A stretch of DNA of 64,000 bases from assembly GCF_030815085.1 (NCBI RefSeq), contig NZ_JAUSWG010000001.1; one strand, given 5' to 3'. Of the stretch, positions 44,633-54,442 are shown one piece after another (the first letter of the stretch is position 1; each line of letters begins with the position of its first letter). The notes beneath the pieces were generated by a model. That model had not been told where the DNA came from and searched no databases. It saw only the letters and a list, made by a program, of their open reading frames with translations. The position numbers were made by a program, and so were the translations under genes. The stretch comes from Paraclostridium ghonii. Its GTDB lineage: Bacteria; Bacillota; Clostridia; Peptostreptococcales; Peptostreptococcaceae.

Positions 44633-45445
44633 ATGAGAATAAACACTAATATGAATGCTATGATAGCAACTAACCAAATGGCTAAAAACACTGCTTTATC
44701 TGGAAAATCTATGGAGAAATTATCTACAGGATTAAGAATAACTAAAGCTGGAGATGACGCTGCAGGTCTTGCTATATCTGAAAAAATGAGAGCTCAAATA
44801 AGAGGTATGGAACAAGCTGATAGAAACGTACAAGATGGTATATCTATGGTTCAAACTCAAGAAGGAGCTTTAGAACAAGCTGGAAACATAGCTCAAAGAA
44901 TGAGAGAACTTGGAATTCAAGCTGGAAACTCTACATTAAAAACTGAAGATAGAAATAAGATAGCAACAGAGTTAAAAGAATTAAATGAAGAGATGGGTAA
45001 AATAGCTTCTGAAACTAAGTTTAATGGAAAAGCTATACTAGATGGAACTAATGGTACTATGACTATACAAGCTGGTGCAAATGACGAAAAAAGAGTTATA
45101 AAAAACATAAATTTAAGCAGTATACAAGGTACTTTAAGTACAGCTGTTGATGTAACAACTGAAGCTAAAGCTGCTTCATTAGTAACTACTTTAGATACTG
45201 CATTAGAATCTATAAACAATGGAAGATCTCAATTAGGAGCTATACAAAATAGATTAGAGTACACTTCTTCTAACTTAACTACATCTACTGAAAACTTATC
45301 TGCTGCAGAGTCAAGAATAAGAGACGTAGACGTTGCTAAAGAGATGGTTCATTTATCTAAGTTAAATATATTAAACCAAGCATCTCAAGCTATGGTTGCA
45401 CAAGCTAAGCAACAACCAGAATCTGTAGCTCAATTATTAAGATAA
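44633..45445 (+). CDS. fliC: flagellin FliC
   Basis: A 270-residue flagellin. The conserved D0/D1 ends are present: MRINTNMNAMIATNQMAKN at the start, STGLRITKAGDDAAGLAISE, and the C-terminal SRIRDVDVAKEMVHLSKLNI and NILNQASQAMVAQAKQQP. The middle (about residues 140-195) is short and rich in Thr, Ser and Asn, so there is almost no D2/D3 domain. Any glycan would be on these surface Ser/Thr. Expression looks set by sigma-D, CsrA and FliW. The modification island follows directly. Confidence 0.97.
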   Translation: MRINTNMNAMIATNQMAKNTALSGKSMEKLSTGLRITKAGDDAAGLAISEKMRAQIRGMEQADRNVQDGISMVQTQEGALEQAGNIAQRMRELGIQAGNSTLKTEDRNKIATELKELNEEMGKIASETKFNGKAILDGTNGTMTIQAGANDEKRVIKNINLSSIQGTLSTAVDVTTEAKAASLVTTLDTALESINNGRSQLGAIQNRLEYTSSNLTTSTENLSAAESRIRDVDVAKEMVHLSKLNILNQASQAMVAQAKQQPESVAQLLR

Positions 45446-45452
45446 TAATATA

Positions 45453-45508
45453 TTAAATTTAAAACTAAGGGGTAAAGCTTATGCTTTACTCTTTATTTTT
45501 AAATTTAA
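45453..45508 (+). terminator. fliC terminator
   Basis: TTAAATTTAAAA (45453-45464) pairs with the T-rich 3' arm ending at 45508, and GGGTAAAGC (45470-45478) pairs with GCTTTACTC (45483-45491) around TTAT. It should end most flagellin mRNA, with some read-through into the glycosyltransferase gene. Confidence 0.75.
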
Positions 45509-45529
45509 TAAGATGAAAGGGATTTTATT

Positions 45530-47785
45530 ATGATACTTAGCATAGTTATGATGGTTAAAAATGAACAAAAATATTTGGATAATACATTAAGTTCATTAGA
45601 ACCATTGATGAAAGCAATTAATAGTGAACTAATTATATTAGATACTGGTTCTACAGATGAAACTGTAAGTATAGCAAAGAAGTATACTAATAAGATTTAT
45701 TATAAAAAATGGAATGATAATTTTGGGGATATGAGAAATACATCTATAAGTTATTCAAATGGAGATTGGGTACTTATATTAGATGCTGATGAACAGTTGG
45801 TTGAATATGAAAAAATCGTTGGATTTTTTAACACTAATTTGCATGAAAATTATAATTGTGCGTCTATAGAATTAAAAAATTTTACCTCAGAAGATGAAGA
45901 CCTATATAGTATAGGATCTATACTAAGGTTATTTAAAAAAGATAATAATTTTAAATACCAAGGTGCTATACATGAACAACCTATATACAAAGAACCTATT
46001 TATAATAATATAGCGATCTTTAATCACTATGGATATATATATACAGATGAAGAAGTAAAACAATCTAAAATTAAAAGAAATGAAAAAATATTACTAACAG
46101 AACTTAAACTAAAACCTAAAGATCCTTATATAAATTATCAATTAGCGCAAAATTATATGGCAGATGGAGATGAAGAAGAAGCATTAACTTATATGGAGAG
46201 GGCTTATTTTATATATGAAAATTTAAAATCAAGATATATACCATGCGAATCAGGATTGGCAAAATTATATTGTCAACTAAGTAAATATGAAAAATGTGAA
46301 CATGTATGTAAAAAATATATGAAATATGACAAAAACAATATAGATATATACTGTTATTTAGCATTAAGTCAAAAGGCTCTTAAAAAATATGATGAAAGTT
46401 TAAAAAATTATAAAAGGTATCTATATTTAATAGAAAATTATGATATATCAACACAAGCAAATAGTATATTTGCTATTTGTGATACATTTGCATTCAAAGA
46501 AAATGCTAAATTAGATATAATACATATTCTATTTGAACAAGAAAAATATGAATTAGTATTAAAACATTGTGAAACTCTTAAACAAGATCAATTAAAACAA
46601 GCGCAATATTATATATTTAAAAGTTTATACAATCTAGATAAATTTAGTGAAATTATAGATATGTACAATGATATTTCAACTTCTTTAGTTGATAGAGATA
46701 CATTTTTAAATAATTTAGAAAGCTTTATTTTAAATATAAAGCAAAGTGATAGAAATAAGATTTATATGATTTTATCTAATATAAATGGCAATTACGGAAT
46801 ATTAAACTCTGTAAGATTAGGTATGAAATTATCTGATAAAGAGTATAATGAAATTTTGCTTAAAGAAGATGAACTATATTATTCAGATATAATATATTAT
46901 GCATTGAAAAATGGAAGTGATTTAGTAGATTTGTTGGAAGGGGTTAAATATTTAAATGTAGATAGATACTTTGAATATTTAGTTTTATATAGAAAGAATT
47001 GTATATTAGAGCTTTACAATTACTTAGTTAAAGCTTCTAATACAATGGATTTAAATAAAATCATAATATACCAATGTCTGTCTAAACATTTACTGCTTAA
47101 TGGTGGTTTAAAAGATAAAAAGTATGAACAGTTATTATATATGTACTTGGCATATAGTTGTGTATATATAAAACAAATATACAATGAATTATTAACGGAT
47201 GAAGACTTGTTAAGGTTAGCTAAGGATGAAGATGATACAGTTTTAATAAGAATTAATTTAATAGAAAAAATTAAGAAAAACAATCCACTAGATTATGTAA
47301 AGCAGATGAGAGAGTTGTTAGTTAACAATAAAAAATATAAAAAGCCTATATCTTTATTTATTGATAAGTTTAAAGCTGAACTTGAAGAAAGTGAAGAACT
47401 TAAAACCCTAAAAAAGCAATATAAAGAAATTATTAAAAGTGACATAAATAAAGGGGATATAAAAAATGCTCAAATAAAAATAGATGAGTATCAAAGTTTA
47501 TTTGAATTTGAAGCAGAAATTTTGAATCTTAAAGCAATTACAAAGATTGCATATTCAGAATTTATAGAAGCTGATAATATACTTAAACAAGCTCATATAA
47601 TTGATAGAAATAACTATGATATTATTTTTAATATAAGCTTTGTAAAAGAGATGTTAGGGGAATTCAATGAGTCGGTTAAGTATTTGAATTATATAATAAA
47701 ATACTGTGGTGATGAATCTATTATATATGAAGCAAAAGAGAAACTTACTGAAATTATTCAATATGAATCAAAAAGTAAAGGGTAA
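45530..47785 (+). CDS. GT2 glycosyltransferase with C-terminal TPR-like repeats, probable flagellin O-glycosyltransferase
   Basis: A 751-residue protein. Residues 1-90 are a GT-A domain: SIVMMVKNEQKYLDNTLSSL, LDTGSTDETV, NFGDMRN, and the metal site VLILDADEQL (about 82-91). From about 200 to the end are helical repeats of TPR type (YINYQLAQNYMADGDEEEAL, then FNISFVKEMLGEFNESVKYL). The same design and place are known for the C. difficile flagellin glycosyltransferase (CD0240 type), which puts the first sugar on FliC. It is probably the sole sugar transferase of this island, and a hairpin terminator overlaps its stop. Confidence 0.85.
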   Translation: MILSIVMMVKNEQKYLDNTLSSLEPLMKAINSELIILDTGSTDETVSIAKKYTNKIYYKKWNDNFGDMRNTSISYSNGDWVLILDADEQLVEYEKIVGFFNTNLHENYNCASIELKNFTSEDEDLYSIGSILRLFKKDNNFKYQGAIHEQPIYKEPIYNNIAIFNHYGYIYTDEEVKQSKIKRNEKILLTELKLKPKDPYINYQLAQNYMADGDEEEALTYMERAYFIYENLKSRYIPCESGLAKLYCQLSKYEKCEHVCKKYMKYDKNNIDIYCYLALSQKALKKYDESLKNYKRYLYLIENYDISTQANSIFAICDTFAFKENAKLDIIHILFEQEKYELVLKHCETLKQDQLKQAQYYIFKSLYNLDKFSEIIDMYNDISTSLVDRDTFLNNLESFILNIKQSDRNKIYMILSNINGNYGILNSVRLGMKLSDKEYNEILLKEDELYYSDIIYYALKNGSDLVDLLEGVKYLNVDRYFEYLVLYRKNCILELYNYLVKASNTMDLNKIIIYQCLSKHLLLNGGLKDKKYEQLLYMYLAYSCVYIKQIYNELLTDEDLLRLAKDEDDTVLIRINLIEKIKKNNPLDYVKQMRELLVNNKKYKKPISLFIDKFKAELEESEELKTLKKQYKEIIKSDINKGDIKNAQIKIDEYQSLFEFEAEILNLKAITKIAYSEFIEADNILKQAHIIDRNNYDIIFNISFVKEMLGEFNESVKYLNYIIKYCGDESIIYEAKEKLTEIIQYESKSKG

Positions 47786-47812
47786 AGTGAATACTTTACC
47801 CTTTACTTTTTT
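47771..47812 (+). terminator. terminator overlapping the GT2 stop codon
   Basis: AAAAGTAAAGGGTAAAGT (47771-47788) and ACTTTACCCTTTACTTTT (47793-47810) form an 18-bp stem with a 4-nt loop and a T tail. The stop codon is inside the 5' arm. Confidence 0.85.
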
Positions 47813-47905
47813 GAATAGAATATAACTTATATGTATAACATTAATTTGAACTTTTAAATATATAAAGTTTTTTAAAAATTTACAATATCTTATAAAGGCT
47901 AAAGT

Positions 47906-47933
47906 TTGGACAAAAAATGACGAAGAATATATT
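47906..47933 (+). promoter_or_regulatory. candidate promoter of the modification operon
   Basis: TTGGAC (47906-47911), 16-bp spacer, TATATT (47928-47933), with TATAAT overlapping at 47933. About 90 bp before the cytidylyltransferase start, after the terminator. No sigma-D box is visible here. Confidence 0.4.
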
Positions 47934-48021
47934 ATAATGGTTTATATTGTAAAAAGAGTATATAAATATAATTCTAAGTTTTTATAGGGAGTTTATTTGC
48001 TACTTAAATTTAGGAGGGATT

Positions 48022-48786
48022 ATGGTAAGCGCATTGATATTTGCAGGTGGAGTAGGGGTTAGAATGAATAACAACGCAAAACCTAAACAGTTTTTACAAA
48101 TAAATGGTAAATCCATATTATTACATACAATTGAAAAATTTGAACAACACTCTCAAGTTGATAACATAGTTGTTGCTTGTATAGAAGACTGGATAGATTA
48201 TTTAAAACTAGAGTTAAAAAAACATAAAATAAGAAAAGTAAAATGGATAGTTTCAGGAGGGAGAACGGGTCAAGAATCTATTTTAAACGGATTAAAAGAA
48301 CTAGAAAAACAATTAGGAATAAATGAAAATAATATAGTTCTTATACATGATGGAGTAAGACCAATTATAGATAGTTATACCATAACAGAAAATATAAATA
48401 GTGTACGAAAATATGGAAGTGCAATCACTGTAACACATGAGATAGAAACAATAGCGTCTGTTAATGAAGATGGGAAAATTGATAAATTGATAGATCGAAG
48501 TACTGTTAAAATAGCAAAAGCGCCGCAAAGTTTTTACTTAAAGGATATATTAAAAGCTCATAAAAAATCTATAGAAGATAAAAAAACTGACTTTATAGAT
48601 TCAGCAACATTGATGAGTTACTATGGAAATAAATTACATACTGTAATTGGACCGCCAGATAATATTAAAGTAACTACAGCTAAAGACTTTTTTATGTTAA
48701 AAGCTATGCTTGAATTAAGAGAGAATTTACATGAGTTAGAAAGATTGGAGAGTTATGATGACGGAGAAAGAGTATATTATAAATAG
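48022..48786 (+). CDS. IspD/TarI-type cytidylyltransferase
   Basis: A 254-residue CTP-dependent nucleotidyltransferase. FAGGVGVRMNNNAKPKQFL (about residues 7-25), SGGRTGQESILNGL, IHDGVRPII (about 109-117) and the C-terminal NIKVTTAKDFFM match IspD/TarI enzymes, which make CDP-methylerythritol or CDP-ribitol. The island context points to a TarI-like role: activating a phospho-alcohol for phosphodiester transfer. No ribitol-phosphate reductase is encoded nearby, so the substrate is open. It overlaps the next gene by 32 nt. Confidence 0.82.
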   Translation: MVSALIFAGGVGVRMNNNAKPKQFLQINGKSILLHTIEKFEQHSQVDNIVVACIEDWIDYLKLELKKHKIRKVKWIVSGGRTGQESILNGLKELEKQLGINENNIVLIHDGVRPIIDSYTITENINSVRKYGSAITVTHEIETIASVNEDGKIDKLIDRSTVKIAKAPQSFYLKDILKAHKKSIEDKKTDFIDSATLMSYYGNKLHTVIGPPDNIKVTTAKDFFMLKAMLELRENLHELERLESYDDGERVYYK

Positions 48787-50884
48787 CTTTAAGAAAAATT
48801 TAAAAAAACTAAAAGATAAAAAGATAGTTATTTATGGAATTGGAAAAAACACAAAAGTAGTATTAGATGAATTTCCAGATTTTAATTTTATAGGATTGAT
48901 GGACCCTGTAAAAGAAGGGGATATTATATTTGGGAAACCAGTGTTATCTGTTTCAGATATAAGTAATATGGATATTGATGCTATTGTTATTATAGCTAGA
49001 TCTAGCAATCTATCAATCATATATCAAAGAATTGAGAATATATGTAAGTCTAAAAATATTGATGTTTATGATATAAATGGAAGTTTAATAGAAAATATCA
49101 TAAGTGAAAATCACCTAGAAAGTGATTATTTCAACAAAAGTATTTATGATATAAAGAATGTGTATCAAAATTATGAATGTATAAGTTTTGATGTGTTTGA
49201 TACTCTTATCATGAGAAAAACATTATATCCTATGGATGTTTTTCAAATAGTAGATAAAAAAGCAAAAGAAAATAATATTTATTTTGGGGATTTTTATTCT
49301 CTTAGAACAGAAGCTGAAAGAGAGCTTAATTTAGAGAAAAGCCCCAAAATAATTGATATATACAATAGATGTCAAGAAAAAGAACACTTTTCAGATGAAA
49401 TTAAAGAAAAGTTAATGAAATTGGAAATTGAAACAGAACGTGAAGTACTTATTCCTAGAACTGAGATGGTAGAGTTATTAAAATGGTTAGTAAGTAAAGA
49501 TGTTGATGTGTATTTAATTTCAGATATGTATTTAAGTAAAGAAATTTTAGAGCCAATATTAAATAAATTTGGGATTCATGGATATAAGAGATTAATGGTA
49601 TCGTGTGACTATGGAAAATCTAAGTGCAATGGATTGTATAATTACTATTTAGATCTTACAAAAAAGGAAAACTATCTACATATTGGAGATAATTACGAAG
49701 CAGATGGAAATATGGCAAAACTAAATGGATTAGATACTTATTCAATTAAATCTTCGATAGATATGATGGACTTATCTAATTTAAGAACACTTAAAAAATA
49801 CGATAATGATTTTAGAAGTAGATGCATAATAGGCAACTTCATATCAAATGCCCTGAATAATCCATTTGCTTTTTATAAAACTGAAGGAAAAATAGCTATT
49901 GATAATAATTATGACTTTGGATATAGCTTAATAGGACCATTTATATTTACTTTTATAGAGTGGATGTTAGGTCAATTAAAAAAGGAAAAAATAGATACTT
50001 TATTATTGTCAGCAAGAGATGGATTTATAATTAATGAAATTTTAAAATCAAAAAAATTGGATTTAGACAATAAGCTAAATATAATTTATTTTAAAACCTC
50101 GAGAATGAGTTCTGCGATAGCGGCAATTAAAAGTGAAGAAGATATAAAATACATATCATCATTAGCTTTTTCAGGAAGTGTCGAAGAGATGCTACAAACT
50201 AGATTTTTCTTAGACGTACATGATATTAAAGATAAGGAATATGGAGAATCTGATGAAAAATATATTTTAAGACATAGGGATTTAATTTTAAATAAAGCAA
50301 AGGAAGCTAGAGCAAATTATTTAAAATATATTGAATTATTTAAATTAAAAGATGATGCAAATATAGGATTTTTTGACTTTGTATCGTCTGGAACATGTCA
50401 AATGAATTTAGAAAAAATAATGAATAAAAATTTAAAAGGATTATACTTTTTAAAAGTATTAGAAGACTATGAAGGTAAGTTAAACTTAAATGTGAGCACG
50501 CTACTTGAATCTAAATTTGTATATGAAAAACAAAGTTGTATGTTTGATAGCTACATTTTTTTAGAAAATATAATGACATCGTATGAACCATCTATAAAAA
50601 ACTTTGACGAAGATGGTTTTCCTAAGTATCTTGATGAATCAAGGAGTGATTATCAAATAAAAAATATTAAAGACGTTCATAAGGGGATTTTTGATTTTTA
50701 TTTTGATATGGACATTGTATCTAGTGGTAATGTATACAACAATGAAATATTACTTGTAGATGAAATTCTAAAAAATATTAAAGATGGATATAGTTTAATT
50801 TCAGCTAGTATATTTAAAGAAACTACTTTAAAGGATGAATTTTGTAGTAGAGAGTTCGATTCAGCAGCTTGTCTTGCATTATAG
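48755..50884 (+). CDS. three-part HAD-family protein: Rossmann-like, HAD phosphatase and SARDG domains
   Basis: A 709-residue protein with three parts. Residues about 22-115 form a Rossmann-like domain (IVIYGIGKNTK). Residues about 140-345 form a HAD phosphatase with motif I DVFDT (Asp146, Asp149), motif II LISDMYL (Ser256) and motif IV GDNYEAD (from 311). Residues about 360-709 hold the block LLSARDGFI (about 417-425) and FFDFVSSGTCQ (about 539-549), found in a HAD-associated family of glycan clusters. All HAD residues are intact, so it may dephosphorylate a sugar or alcohol phosphate. The paralogue at 54443 has lost them. Confidence 0.75.
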   Translation: MMTEKEYIINSFKKNLKKLKDKKIVIYGIGKNTKVVLDEFPDFNFIGLMDPVKEGDIIFGKPVLSVSDISNMDIDAIVIIARSSNLSIIYQRIENICKSKNIDVYDINGSLIENIISENHLESDYFNKSIYDIKNVYQNYECISFDVFDTLIMRKTLYPMDVFQIVDKKAKENNIYFGDFYSLRTEAERELNLEKSPKIIDIYNRCQEKEHFSDEIKEKLMKLEIETEREVLIPRTEMVELLKWLVSKDVDVYLISDMYLSKEILEPILNKFGIHGYKRLMVSCDYGKSKCNGLYNYYLDLTKKENYLHIGDNYEADGNMAKLNGLDTYSIKSSIDMMDLSNLRTLKKYDNDFRSRCIIGNFISNALNNPFAFYKTEGKIAIDNNYDFGYSLIGPFIFTFIEWMLGQLKKEKIDTLLLSARDGFIINEILKSKKLDLDNKLNIIYFKTSRMSSAIAAIKSEEDIKYISSLAFSGSVEEMLQTRFFLDVHDIKDKEYGESDEKYILRHRDLILNKAKEARANYLKYIELFKLKDDANIGFFDFVSSGTCQMNLEKIMNKNLKGLYFLKVLEDYEGKLNLNVSTLLESKFVYEKQSCMFDSYIFLENIMTSYEPSIKNFDEDGFPKYLDESRSDYQIKNIKDVHKGIFDFYFDMDIVSSGNVYNNEILLVDEILKNIKDGYSLISASIFKETTLKDEFCSREFDSAACLAL

Positions 50885-50897
50885 AAAGGAAAATTAT

Positions 50898-53390
50898 ATG
50901 CGATTTTATATAAAAAAACAATTAATTCAAAGTTGTAAATTTCTATTAGAAGTACATAAAAATATTAAAAGAAACTTAAATAAAATAGATGTGAATTTAT
51001 TGGTAGAGTGTCAACAAACAGCTGTAAATATTGGAGAAAATATATTGGAAGAAGATGGTTTTGAGGATGTTGTTTCCATCTTGGAGCAGTACTGTGAACT
51101 AGTCTACCAAGTCAATGATGAAAAAGTAGATAAAGACACTAAAAAAAATATATTGAAAAGTATGGACTTATTTATAGAGAATACGAAAAATTGTATTAAG
51201 TCAATACCTGAAAAGTATGAAATATTATTTTTGCCATATAAAGCGTCTATGTGGGATAGCATGGAGAGTATTTGGATTTCGGCAAGCCAAGATACTCGTT
51301 ACGATGTTAAAGTTATGCCAATACCATATATAGAAAAAAACGAAAATGAAGTTAGTGGAACTGTAAAATGGGAGGGAGATCAACTTCCTCAATATGTTGA
51401 GATAACTTCTTTTTTAAATTATGAAATTGAAAAATATCATCCTGAAATTATAATAATTCACAATCCGTGTGATGAATACAACACGGCAGCTTCGGTATTA
51501 CCAAAATATTACTCTTATGAATTGAAAAAGAATACAGAAATATTAGCATATGTTCCGTATTATGTAACTGGAGGAAGTCAAGCTAATAGCTTTTATAATC
51601 TTCCTTCATATGAAAATATAGATTTTATATTTACACAAAATGATAACTTTAAAGAGTATTTTCATAAGGACTTTATTAAGAAATTAGTACCATTGGGGTC
51701 TCCTAAGGTAGATAAATTAGTAAATAATAATTTGGAATTAGGTACAATAGAGGGAAATTCAAAAAATACTGATAAGAAAGTAATTCTATACAATACAAGC
51801 ATTTCAAGTCTTTTGCAAGAGCGTGAAAAAGCTATAGATAAAATGAAGTATGTGTTTGATTGTTTTAAAGGTAGAGAAGATATTAAGTTGGTATGGAGAC
51901 CACATCCACTTACTGAGGCAACTATAAATTCTATGGCTAGAGAACTAGAACCTAAGTATAAAAATTTAAAGAATATGTTTTTAAATGAAGATGTGGGTAT
52001 TTTGGATATATCTTCAGATGTTACAAATGCAGTTAAAAGTGCAGACGCATATATAGGAGAAGAAACTTCATCATTAGTACATTTATTTGGAGTTCAAGGT
52101 AAACCTATATTTCTTTTAGAAAACAAATTATCAAGTTATAGTAATCAGATAATGGAAAACAACCTATGTTTTTCTGATTTTATAAAAATAGATAACAAAT
52201 TATGGTTTGTACATAACTTTTTACCTGCATTATTTACTTATGATATAGAGAATCAAAAGCTTGAATTCGTAAAGCAATTACCTTTTGAGTCAGGAAATAC
52301 AGTGCGTTCATACTGTGAGATTATTAAATACAAAGAAAAATTAATACTTATACCTATGAGTTCAAGGGATATATGCGTTTACAATATTAAAACGAAAGAA
52401 ATTTCAACTCAAAAAATAAAACAAGCTAAATACTGCAATTTTATGAGAGGTATTACTTATAATAATAAGTTGTTTATGATACCTACTGCATATGATGTTA
52501 TAGTAGAATTTGATATGGAAGAAGAAAAAGTAAAATATCATAGTAAATGCATTACTAAATTAAAAAAAATTACTGGATACGATGGTGGGTACAACTTTAT
52601 GTATGGTGTAGTTGAAATAGAAAATAAACTATACTTATCTTCAGTACAATCAAATTATATTTTAGAACTTGATATGGATAATGGAAAGTATAATATACAT
52701 GAAGTAGGAGATAAAGGACATACATATTGGGATATGGTATTTGATGGTAAATACTTCTGGCTAAATCCATTTAAAGGAAAAGATATAGTACGTTGGAATA
52801 AAGAAACTAATGAGAGTAAAGTATACAATTCTTATCCAAAGAATTTTAATGGGGAAGAAGAATGCTTTTTAAGATTTATAGATTATGATGAAAAAATTAT
52901 TGCTGTTCCTAAAACTTCAAATATGTTTATATCTATAGATAAAAAAAGTGAAAAGCTAGAGCAAATAAAATTAGATTTTCCAGAGGTAAAAAATGAAGAT
53001 ATATTCTGGGGGAGTAATTATTACTTTGCTAAAAAAATAGGAAAAGAAAAACTTGCCACAATGTCAGCTTATGACAATAAGCTTAGATTAATAGATTTAG
53101 AAAACAATTCTTGTGAAGTTATAAGTATAACTAATATAGATGATGAAACCGTTGAAAAACTTATAAAACAAGGATTTAATAAGATGGGAGACAATCTTCC
53201 ATATGCAATCAGAGAATCTAATGTTTTTACACTTGATACATTTATCAAGTACTTGTCTAATGATGAACATTTAGTTGAAGAACAAGTTAAAGAGTACTCA
53301 AAGGTTATAAACAATATAGATGGGACTTGCGGAGAAAAAATATTTTGCTTTTTAGATAAAGCTTTAGAGAGGGAAATACAAAAATTATGA
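50898..53390 (+). CDS. CDP-glycerol phosphotransferase-like protein fused to a probable beta-propeller
   Basis: An 830-residue protein starting at ATG 50898 behind GAAAGGA; an in-frame ATG at 50835 lies inside the previous gene. Residues 1-100 are helical. Residues about 105-410 look like a TagF-type GT-B phosphotransferase: ILFLPYKASMWDS, WRPHPLTEATI (about 333-343) and IGEETSSLVHLFGVQGKP. Residues about 420-745 are tandem beta-rich repeats with alternating NKLWFVHN, KLILIPMSS, NKLFMIPTA and YFWLNPFKG segments, as in a propeller. A fitting role is transfer of a CDP-linked phospho-group to the flagellin sugar. The fusion is unusual. Confidence 0.72.
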   Translation: MRFYIKKQLIQSCKFLLEVHKNIKRNLNKIDVNLLVECQQTAVNIGENILEEDGFEDVVSILEQYCELVYQVNDEKVDKDTKKNILKSMDLFIENTKNCIKSIPEKYEILFLPYKASMWDSMESIWISASQDTRYDVKVMPIPYIEKNENEVSGTVKWEGDQLPQYVEITSFLNYEIEKYHPEIIIIHNPCDEYNTAASVLPKYYSYELKKNTEILAYVPYYVTGGSQANSFYNLPSYENIDFIFTQNDNFKEYFHKDFIKKLVPLGSPKVDKLVNNNLELGTIEGNSKNTDKKVILYNTSISSLLQEREKAIDKMKYVFDCFKGREDIKLVWRPHPLTEATINSMARELEPKYKNLKNMFLNEDVGILDISSDVTNAVKSADAYIGEETSSLVHLFGVQGKPIFLLENKLSSYSNQIMENNLCFSDFIKIDNKLWFVHNFLPALFTYDIENQKLEFVKQLPFESGNTVRSYCEIIKYKEKLILIPMSSRDICVYNIKTKEISTQKIKQAKYCNFMRGITYNNKLFMIPTAYDVIVEFDMEEEKVKYHSKCITKLKKITGYDGGYNFMYGVVEIENKLYLSSVQSNYILELDMDNGKYNIHEVGDKGHTYWDMVFDGKYFWLNPFKGKDIVRWNKETNESKVYNSYPKNFNGEEECFLRFIDYDEKIIAVPKTSNMFISIDKKSEKLEQIKLDFPEVKNEDIFWGSNYYFAKKIGKEKLATMSAYDNKLRLIDLENNSCEVISITNIDDETVEKLIKQGFNKMGDNLPYAIRESNVFTLDTFIKYLSNDEHLVEEQVKEYSKVINNIDGTCGEKIFCFLDKALEREIQKL

Positions 53391-54430
53391 TTACAGGTTT
53401 AGAACAAGTTTATAGATGGCTTTGTGATTTAGAATCGAAAGAAATATTTTTAAATAGATTAAATTATAATATTACTGGCGATTTTAGATACATTTCAAAT
53501 ATAGTAGATAATTATGTACAAAGAATATCAAGTAATTTTTCATGGGAAGAGCTAATATCAAGAATGAAAAATATTCCTCATGAAACTAAAATTGTAATTT
53601 ATGGGGCAGGAGGAGAAGGGGATGCTCTTTACTGGATTTTGAAATCATCAGGCATTACAGTTGATGTATTTTGTGATAGAAACACAAGGTTAGATGGAAG
53701 TAAGATAATTCCTGTAATTTCTCCGAAGGAGTTATTTGATGATTATAAATACAATAAAATTGCTATTGCTATTGGGACAGAAATGTACTTTGATGAGATA
53801 TATAAATTCTTAATAGAAAATGGAATTAAAAAAGAAGATATATACGGTGGAGCAGCTGATACTAAAAAACAGTACTTTGACAAGAAACTATTAAGTTTAA
53901 CTGAAAAAGAGTATTTCGTTGATTGTGGAGCGCTTGATTTACAAACAACAATGAATTTTTTGAGTGTATGTTGTGAAGGTAAATCATATGCATTTGAGCC
54001 AGATGTATCTAACTTTGAAAAATGTATGGAAATGAAAGAAAAATATAAATTAAACAATATAGAAATATATAATCATGGTTGTGGATCAAAAAAAGAAATT
54101 GTAAAATTTACTTCAAGTCAAAATGGAAGCTCATATGTAAGTGATAATGGGAATACAGAAATATCAATAGAAACATTAGATCAAATGCTAGGATTAAAAG
54201 AAATAACATTTATTAAAATGGATATTGAAGGTATGGAATTAGAAGCTTTAAAAGGTTCTACAGAAATTATTAAGAAGCATAGACCTAAATTGGCTATTTC
54301 TATATACCACAAAAATGATGATTTAATAAATATTCCTATCTTTATTAAAAACTTAGTACCAGAATACAAACTCTATATAAGACATTATAGCATTTATCCT
54401 GCAGAAACTATTTTGTATGCAGTTATTTAA
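53387..54430 (+). CDS. FkbM-family methyltransferase with N-terminal Rossmann-like domain
   Basis: A 347-residue protein. Residues about 67-155 are a Rossmann-like domain (IVIYGAGGEGDALYW). Residues about 176-345 are an FkbM methyltransferase: FVDCGALDLQ, FEPDVSNFEKC, and FIKMDIEGMELEALKG (about 275-290). It would use S-adenosylmethionine to methylate a hydroxyl or amine of the glycan substituent. The start ATG overlaps the upstream stop (ATGA), so the genes are coupled. The same Rossmann-like module occurs in three other proteins of the island. Confidence 0.82.
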   Translation: MITGLEQVYRWLCDLESKEIFLNRLNYNITGDFRYISNIVDNYVQRISSNFSWEELISRMKNIPHETKIVIYGAGGEGDALYWILKSSGITVDVFCDRNTRLDGSKIIPVISPKELFDDYKYNKIAIAIGTEMYFDEIYKFLIENGIKKEDIYGGAADTKKQYFDKKLLSLTEKEYFVDCGALDLQTTMNFLSVCCEGKSYAFEPDVSNFEKCMEMKEKYKLNNIEIYNHGCGSKKEIVKFTSSQNGSSYVSDNGNTEISIETLDQMLGLKEITFIKMDIEGMELEALKGSTEIIKKHRPKLAISIYHKNDDLINIPIFIKNLVPEYKLYIRHYSIYPAETILYAVI

Positions 54431-54442
54431 GGAGAAGTTAAA

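Noticed and set aside
48022..48786. IspD as an isoprenoid-pathway gene
   Set aside because: Sequence allows it, but the gene overlaps and leads a glycan-modification operon, and TarI-like enzymes are equally similar. A glycan role is preferred.
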